From Pseudomonadota bacterium (GTDB lineage Bacteria; Pseudomonadota; Alphaproteobacteria; Rhizobiales; Xanthobacteraceae), in the NCBI GenBank assembly GCA_023387735.1, contig JAEWHP010000032.1:124001-188000 (forward strand): a DNA stretch of 64,000 nucleotides, written 5' to 3'. The notes beneath the pieces are model-generated. The model made no database searches and had not been told where the DNA came from. It was given only the letters and a program-made list of their open reading frames with translations. Position numbers and translations under genes: made by a program. Positions 60,550 to 64,000 of the stretch are shown here, piece by piece. Numbering within the stretch: position 1 is the first letter of the stretch; every line of letters begins with the position of its first letter.

Positions 60550-60578
60550 TAGACACCATCCGCCGTGGACGATGTCAA
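60550..60578 (-). promoter_or_regulatory. trpL-trpE(G) promoter
   Basis: On the minus strand TTGACA (60578-60573), 17-base spacer, TGTCTA (60555-60550). The expected start, about seven bases on, falls on the A of the trpL ATG (60543). Confidence 0.75.
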
Positions 60579-60708
60579 GGGAGGGATCACCCCGGATGAC
60601 CAGTACGGCCTCCAGCTTTGAGTGTCGGAACGGACAAAAATTGCATAGGATTTGACCAGGCAGCGGCGCGTTCGGCGCGCAAAAGATCTGCGAAGGGCGG
60701 AGGCAGTG

Positions 60709-61776
60709 ATGGCATTGCTGGGTCTGGGATATGCAGGCTTCGGATCGGAGGCGCTGGAGGACTGGCGGCAGTTCGGGACCGGCATCGTCGGGCTGCAGGC
60801 GGTGGAGCGCGGCAATTCGCTGCTGGCGTTCCGGATGGATGATCGCAAGCAGCGCATCGTCATCGACCGCGCCATGGGCGAAGGAACGCGCTTCTTCGGC
60901 TGGGAGGTCGCAGACGGCCCCGCGCTGGACGCGCTGGCGGCGCGGCTGGAAAAGGCCGGCGTACAGGTTACGGCCGAGCCGCAACCGCTGGCGGACGCCA
61001 GGCGCGTCAGCGGGCTGATCTCGTTTCGCGACCCCGCCGGCAACCGGCTGGAAGCGTTCCATGGCGCCGAGATCGACGACACCCCGTTCAAGCCGGGACG
61101 TTCGATCTCGGGCTTTCGCACCGGGCCACTGGGGCTCGGGCACGCCGTGCTGACGGTCGAGAACATCGAGCCTGTCATGGCGTTCTATGTCGATGTGCTC
61201 GGCTTCGGGCTTTCCGACTACATTTCAAAACCGTTCCGCGCCTACTTCTTCCATGTCAACGCGCGACATCACAGCCTCGCGCTGATCGAAACGGGGCGGA
61301 ACGGCATGCATCATCTGATGGTGGAGCTGTGTTCGCTCGACGATGTCGGCCAGTGCTACGACATCGCGATGACGCAAGAGGACCGCGTCGGCGTTACGCT
61401 CGGCCGGCACACCAACGATTTCATGACCTCGTTCTACGCCAGGACGCCGTCGTCATTCATGATCGAATGCGGCTGGGGCGGCCGCGAGATCGATCCGGCC
61501 AATTGGCAGCCGGTCGAGATGCATGACGGCCCGAGCCTCTGGGGCCACGAGCGCGTCTGGCTGCCGCCGGAAGACCGCGTTGTCGCGCGCGAAATGCGCA
61601 TGCGCGCCGCAGCCGCCGGACTGCGCGCGCCGGTGCAGGTGATGGAAGGGAATTACCAGCTGATGTCGGGGACGTGTGCGTGGTGGGATGGCGTGCGGCG
61701 GAAGCGGCGCCTGATTGTCGCCCAACAAACAGTCGTCCCGGCGAACGCCGGGACGACTGAAATCTACTCCCGGTAA
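60709..61776 (+). CDS. VOC-type extradiol dioxygenase-like protein (BphC-like)
   Basis: A 355-residue type I extradiol ring-cleavage dioxygenase-like enzyme with two VOC domains. The C-terminal one holds the Fe(II) ligands His145 (LGLGHAVLT), His202 (NGMHHLMVEL) and Glu253 (FMIECGWGG), in the order and spacing of BphC, and a Gly-Arg-His-Thr-Asn-Asp region near 232. The N-terminal domain lacks metal ligands as usual. Substrates are catechols. GTG-free ATG start at 60709 with GGAGGCAGTG just before. The last nine or so residues (VVPANAGTT) are encoded by a palindromic repeat. Confidence 0.9.
   Translation: MALLGLGYAGFGSEALEDWRQFGTGIVGLQAVERGNSLLAFRMDDRKQRIVIDRAMGEGTRFFGWEVADGPALDALAARLEKAGVQVTAEPQPLADARRVSGLISFRDPAGNRLEAFHGAEIDDTPFKPGRSISGFRTGPLGLGHAVLTVENIEPVMAFYVDVLGFGLSDYISKPFRAYFFHVNARHHSLALIETGRNGMHHLMVELCSLDDVGQCYDIAMTQEDRVGVTLGRHTNDFMTSFYARTPSSFMIECGWGGREIDPANWQPVEMHDGPSLWGHERVWLPPEDRVVAREMRMRAAAAGLRAPVQVMEGNYQLMSGTCAWWDGVRRKRRLIVAQQTVVPANAGTTEIYSR
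61730..61759. repeat. 14-bp hairpin repeat inside the dioxygenase gene end
   Basis: CAGTCGTCCCGGCG-aa-CGCCGGGACGACTG. It shares the GTCGTCCCGGC core with the hairpin at 57509-57544. It is translated as part of the dioxygenase C-terminus and overlaps the distal end of the opposite gene's terminator region. Confidence 0.9.
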
Positions 61777-62663
61777 CACCCCTGCCCGATCTCTTCGATC
61801 AGGCCGCGCGCATTCGGCTTCCAGCCGAACTCGCGCGCGCGCTTGGCCCGCACGCGGCTGTTCGACGCCATCGTGTCTTCGGTCGTCCCCTCGCCCCATT
61901 CGGCAGCCGCATCCGCCATCGACATCGCCGCCGGCGGCCCGGAAAAACCCAGCATGCGGTTGATGGCCTCGCAGGCGTCGCGCATCGAGAGTTCGCCGTT
62001 CTCGGCGAAATAGAAGCTGCCAGCCGGCGCCTTCTCGATGGCGAGCGCGTAGAGGGGCACGAGGTCGTCGATATGCACGTTCGACCAGATGTTCTCGCCG
62101 GGTCCGGCATGCGCCGCGTTGCCGCGCTTCTTGGCGAGCTTGATCAGTAGCGGCACCTGCACGCTGTCCGGATTGGCGCCAAGGCCGAGGCCGTAGATCA
62201 GGCTCGGGCAGACGATGACCGGGCGGCAACCCTTGTCGCGGTGGGAGAGGATGAATTCATTCAATGCGACACGCGCGGCGCGCGCCGGCGATGGCGTGAT
62301 CGGCGTGTCTTCGTCGAAAACCGCATCCGAGCGCTCGCCCTTCGCGCGCGTGCCGACGATGCTCGATCCCGATGTGTGGATGAACGGCTTGCCGCTTCCG
62401 GCGAGCGCATCGAGCAGGGCAACGACAGCGCCCTTGTGATCGGCGCTTGCCGCGTTGACGACGACGTCGGCGGCCTGCGCCGCTTGCGCCAGGATTTTCC
62501 CGTCATCGAGCTTGCCCAGCACCGGCTCGATGCCCCGCGCACGAACCGCGTCGGCCTTCTCTGGCGAGCGGACCAGGCCCGACACCTGATGGCCGGCGGC
62601 GATGAGATGCGCGGCTACCGATCCGCCGATATAGCCCGATGCGCCCGTGCAGAAGATTTTCAT
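61764..62663 (-). CDS. NAD(P)-dependent epimerase/dehydratase family protein
   Basis: A 299-residue short-chain dehydrogenase of the extended (epimerase) type starting MKIFCTGASGYIGGSVAAHL, with the GxxGxxG NAD(P) motif at 7-13. The Ser in TSGSSIVG and the loop ICPSLIYGLG lie near the active site; the usual YxxxK is replaced by an ALNEFILSHRD-like segment, so the catalytic Tyr is not obvious. Substrate unknown; it may be a reductase. ATG 62663. Runs 37 bases after the dienelactone hydrolase on the same strand, suggesting one transcript. Confidence 0.83.
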   Translation of the reverse strand: MKIFCTGASGYIGGSVAAHLIAAGHQVSGLVRSPEKADAVRARGIEPVLGKLDDGKILAQAAQAADVVVNAASADHKGAVVALLDALAGSGKPFIHTSGSSIVGTRAKGERSDAVFDEDTPITPSPARAARVALNEFILSHRDKGCRPVIVCPSLIYGLGLGANPDSVQVPLLIKLAKKRGNAAHAGPGENIWSNVHIDDLVPLYALAIEKAPAGSFYFAENGELSMRDACEAINRMLGFSGPPAAMSMADAAAEWGEGTTEDTMASNSRVRAKRAREFGWKPNARGLIEEIGQGCYRE

Positions 62664-62700
62664 TCGCTCACCACTGTCCTTGCGAGGAAGCGCAACCGGT

Positions 62701-63375
62701 TCACCCCAGATGCTTCCTGAAAAATTCCGTCGCCCTGCCCCAGGCCAGCTCGGCGGCCTGGCGGTCGTGCACCGATTGGCGCTGCTCGTTGACGAAAGCA
62801 TGCTCGGCATCATAGCGGAACAGTTCGAGCGACTTGCCGGCGGCCTTCATGCCCTTCTCGAAGGCGTCGACCACCTGCGGCGTGCACCAGTCGTCCTTGT
62901 TGGCGAAATGCGCCTGCAGCGGGATCTTCACGTCCGCAGGCTTTGCCGCCTGCTCCGGCGGAATGCCGTAGAACACCACGCCGGCCGCGAGCTCCGGAAT
63001 TTTGGTGGCGCCGATGATGGTCACCGCGCCGCCGAGGCAGAAGCCTGTGAGCCCGACCTTGGCGCCGTTCCTTGCGAGGTATTGGACGGCGCCGCGCACG
63101 GTCTGCGTGGTGGCGTCCATGAAATCCAGCGAGTTCATCTCGCGGCCAGCCGCATCCGTGTCGTGATACGGCACCACCGTGCCCTTGTAGAGATCGGGCG
63201 CCAGCGCGTCGAACCCGGCCAGCGCGAAGCGATCGCACATGCCCTTGATCTGGTCCTGCAGGCCCCACCACTCCTGGATCACGACCACGCCCGGCGCATT
63301 GCCGCGCGAGGCGTTGGCGAGATAGCCGGCGGCGTCCTTGCCGTCCGGTCGCTTGAAAGTGACGCTGGTACCCAT
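62701..63375 (-). CDS. Dienelactone hydrolase family protein
   Basis: A 224-residue alpha/beta hydrolase. The nucleophile is Cys113 in GLTGFCLGGAVTI, the acid Asp161 or Asp162 in ANKDDW and the His192 in AEHAFVNE. This Cys-Asp-His triad and the EWWGLQDQIKGMCDRFA block are typical of dienelactone hydrolase, which opens the lactone formed in catechol ortho-cleavage. ATG 63375 has GGAGG a few bases upstream. Co-directional with the epimerase. The substrate is inferred; such proteins are often general esterases. Confidence 0.93.
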   Translation of the reverse strand: MGTSVTFKRPDGKDAAGYLANASRGNAPGVVVIQEWWGLQDQIKGMCDRFALAGFDALAPDLYKGTVVPYHDTDAAGREMNSLDFMDATTQTVRGAVQYLARNGAKVGLTGFCLGGAVTIIGATKIPELAAGVVFYGIPPEQAAKPADVKIPLQAHFANKDDWCTPQVVDAFEKGMKAAGKSLELFRYDAEHAFVNEQRQSVHDRQAAELAWGRATEFFRKHLG

Positions 63376-63454
63376 GGGAATCCTCCACGCTGATTTCTGA
63401 ATGGTTTGGTGGCTATTTTGTCCGCTGTAAGCGAAGGAAGCAATCGCGCGATCT

Positions 63455-63555
63455 GTCATTCCGGGATGGTCCGAGGGACCAGACCCGGAATCTCGAGATT
63501 CTCAGGGGCGCAAGAGCGCCCCGTAGTTCGATGCTTCGCATCGCCCCGGAATGAC
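63455..63555. repeat. Modular palindromic repeat, copy 8
   Basis: GTCATTCCGGG to CCCGGAATGAC. Modules in the same order as copy 5: TGGTCC-gag-GGACCA, centre GAATCTCGAGATTC, GGGCGC-aaga-GCGCCC, GATGC-ttc-GCATC. Confidence 0.9.
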
Positions 63556-63575
63556 TCTGTCGGGATTTGCACAAC

Positions 63576-63599
63576 AAAAAAGCCCCCGCAGGGGCTTTT
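63576..63599 (-). terminator. Rho-independent terminator of the cytochrome c1 gene
   Basis: On the minus strand, stem AAAAGCCCC/GGGGCTTTT (9 bp, loop CGCA) followed by more T residues. It lies 25 bases past the stop codon of the cytochrome gene. Confidence 0.9.
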
Positions 63600-63623
63600 C
63601 CGAAACTTCGCGAGACGCTCGCC

Positions 63624-64000
63624 TCAGTGGGCGTTGGCCCAGACCTTCTTCTTGGTGAAGAACAGCAGGCCGGTGAGCAGGATCAGGAACACGAACACCT
63701 GCAGGCCGAGCTGCTTGCGGGCCTCCATGTGCGGCTCCGCGGCCCACATCAGGAACGTGGTGACGTCCTTGGCGTACTGTGCCACCGTCGCCGGCGAGCC
63801 GTCGCTATAGGTCACCTGACCGTCGCTCAGCGGCTTCGGCATCTTGATGGCATGGCCGGGGAAGTACTTGTTGTAGTAGGAGCCCTCCGGCAGCGTGAAA
63901 CCGGCCGGCGGATTGTCCTCATAGCCTTGCAGCAGCGCAACCAGGTAGTCCGGGCCCTGCTCCTGATACTGGGTGAAGAAGTCGATCAGGAACTGCGGAA
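63624..64000 (-). CDS. fbcH: C-terminal part of cytochrome c1 (bc1 complex), probably fused FbcH
   Basis: The last about 124 residues of a cytochrome c1, cut by the window edge at the N-terminal side. The heme axial Met is expected in HAIKMPKPL, the segment preceding the soluble-domain end. A single C-terminal transmembrane helix (LGLQVFVFLILLTGLLFF) anchors the domain, followed by TKKKVWANAH. It passes electrons to cytochrome c in respiration. In Bradyrhizobium, cytochromes b and c1 are encoded as one precursor (fbcH), which is inferred here. Followed by a terminator, then a dienelactone hydrolase gene on the same strand. Confidence 0.9.
   Translation of the reverse strand, partial: PQFLIDFFTQYQEQGPDYLVALLQGYEDNPPAGFTLPEGSYYNKYFPGHAIKMPKPLSDGQVTYSDGSPATVAQYAKDVTTFLMWAAEPHMEARKQLGLQVFVFLILLTGLLFFTKKKVWANAH

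Noticed and set aside
1..64000. tRNA, rRNA, CRISPR arrays, insertion sequences, phage or integrase genes
   Set aside because: Looked for in all gaps and by protein motifs; none found. The mosaic glyS segment is the only sign of transfer and lacks mobile genes.

Overview
The window reads as about 64 kb of core chromosome from a GC-rich rhizobial alphaproteobacterium, most likely Bradyrhizobium or a close relative. The evidence is a fused anthranilate synthase TrpE(G) behind a Trp-rich leader peptide, a CcrM-type GANTC methyltransferase, a cytochrome bc1 tail of the rhizobial kind, small DUF1236/DUF3096/DUF2007 proteins, and many short palindromic intergenic repeats. I see no rRNA, tRNA, CRISPR array, insertion sequence, integrase or phage gene. 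Most genes are housekeeping.

Layout. 1-5 kb: a secreted protein cut by the window edge, an AcuI-type reductase, an MFS transporter and a SleB-type cell-wall hydrolase. 5-16 kb: pyruvate phosphate dikinase with a basic tail, glycyl-tRNA synthetase genes glyQ-glyS followed by a methyltransferase, an S49 peptidase, a TrmN6-like methyltransferase, a DUF2007 protein and a polyprenyl diphosphate synthase. 17-23 kb: a four-gene unit (ABC ATPase, two DUF3526 permeases, TonB-dependent receptor) behind a near-consensus Zur operator. 23-29 kb: LysE exporter, ispE, a large TPR protein and ETF-ubiquinone oxidoreductase. 29-35 kb: family-4 uracil-DNA glycosylase, membrane glycosyltransferase, RNase HII, a SplB-like radical SAM protein with a LexA-type box and a clamp-binding tail, and a MarR-GNAT fusion. 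35-41 kb: moaB, zinc metallopeptidase, ccrM and a split aerotaxis receptor (PAS protein plus chemotaxis transducer). 41-46 kb: two glutathione transferases, a LysR regulator, a SnoaL-like protein, a FAD monooxygenase and a thioesterase. 46-57 kb: mutY, DUF721/DciA, DsbA, SMC, Rsm22, LemA with an M48 peptidase, and two ParA-like ATPases. 57-64 kb: GIY-YIG protein, apt, trpL-trpE(G), extradiol-type dioxygenase, epimerase, dienelactone hydrolase and the C-terminal end of cytochrome c1.

The most notable points are four regulatory assignments read from DNA (Zur, LexA, CtrA/GANTC, leaderless trp attenuator), a modular multi-hairpin repeat present in eight copies, a low-GC patch inside glyS, and the radical SAM protein that combines an SOS box with a beta-clamp motif. 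Genome-wide claims about repeats or regulons could not be tested here.
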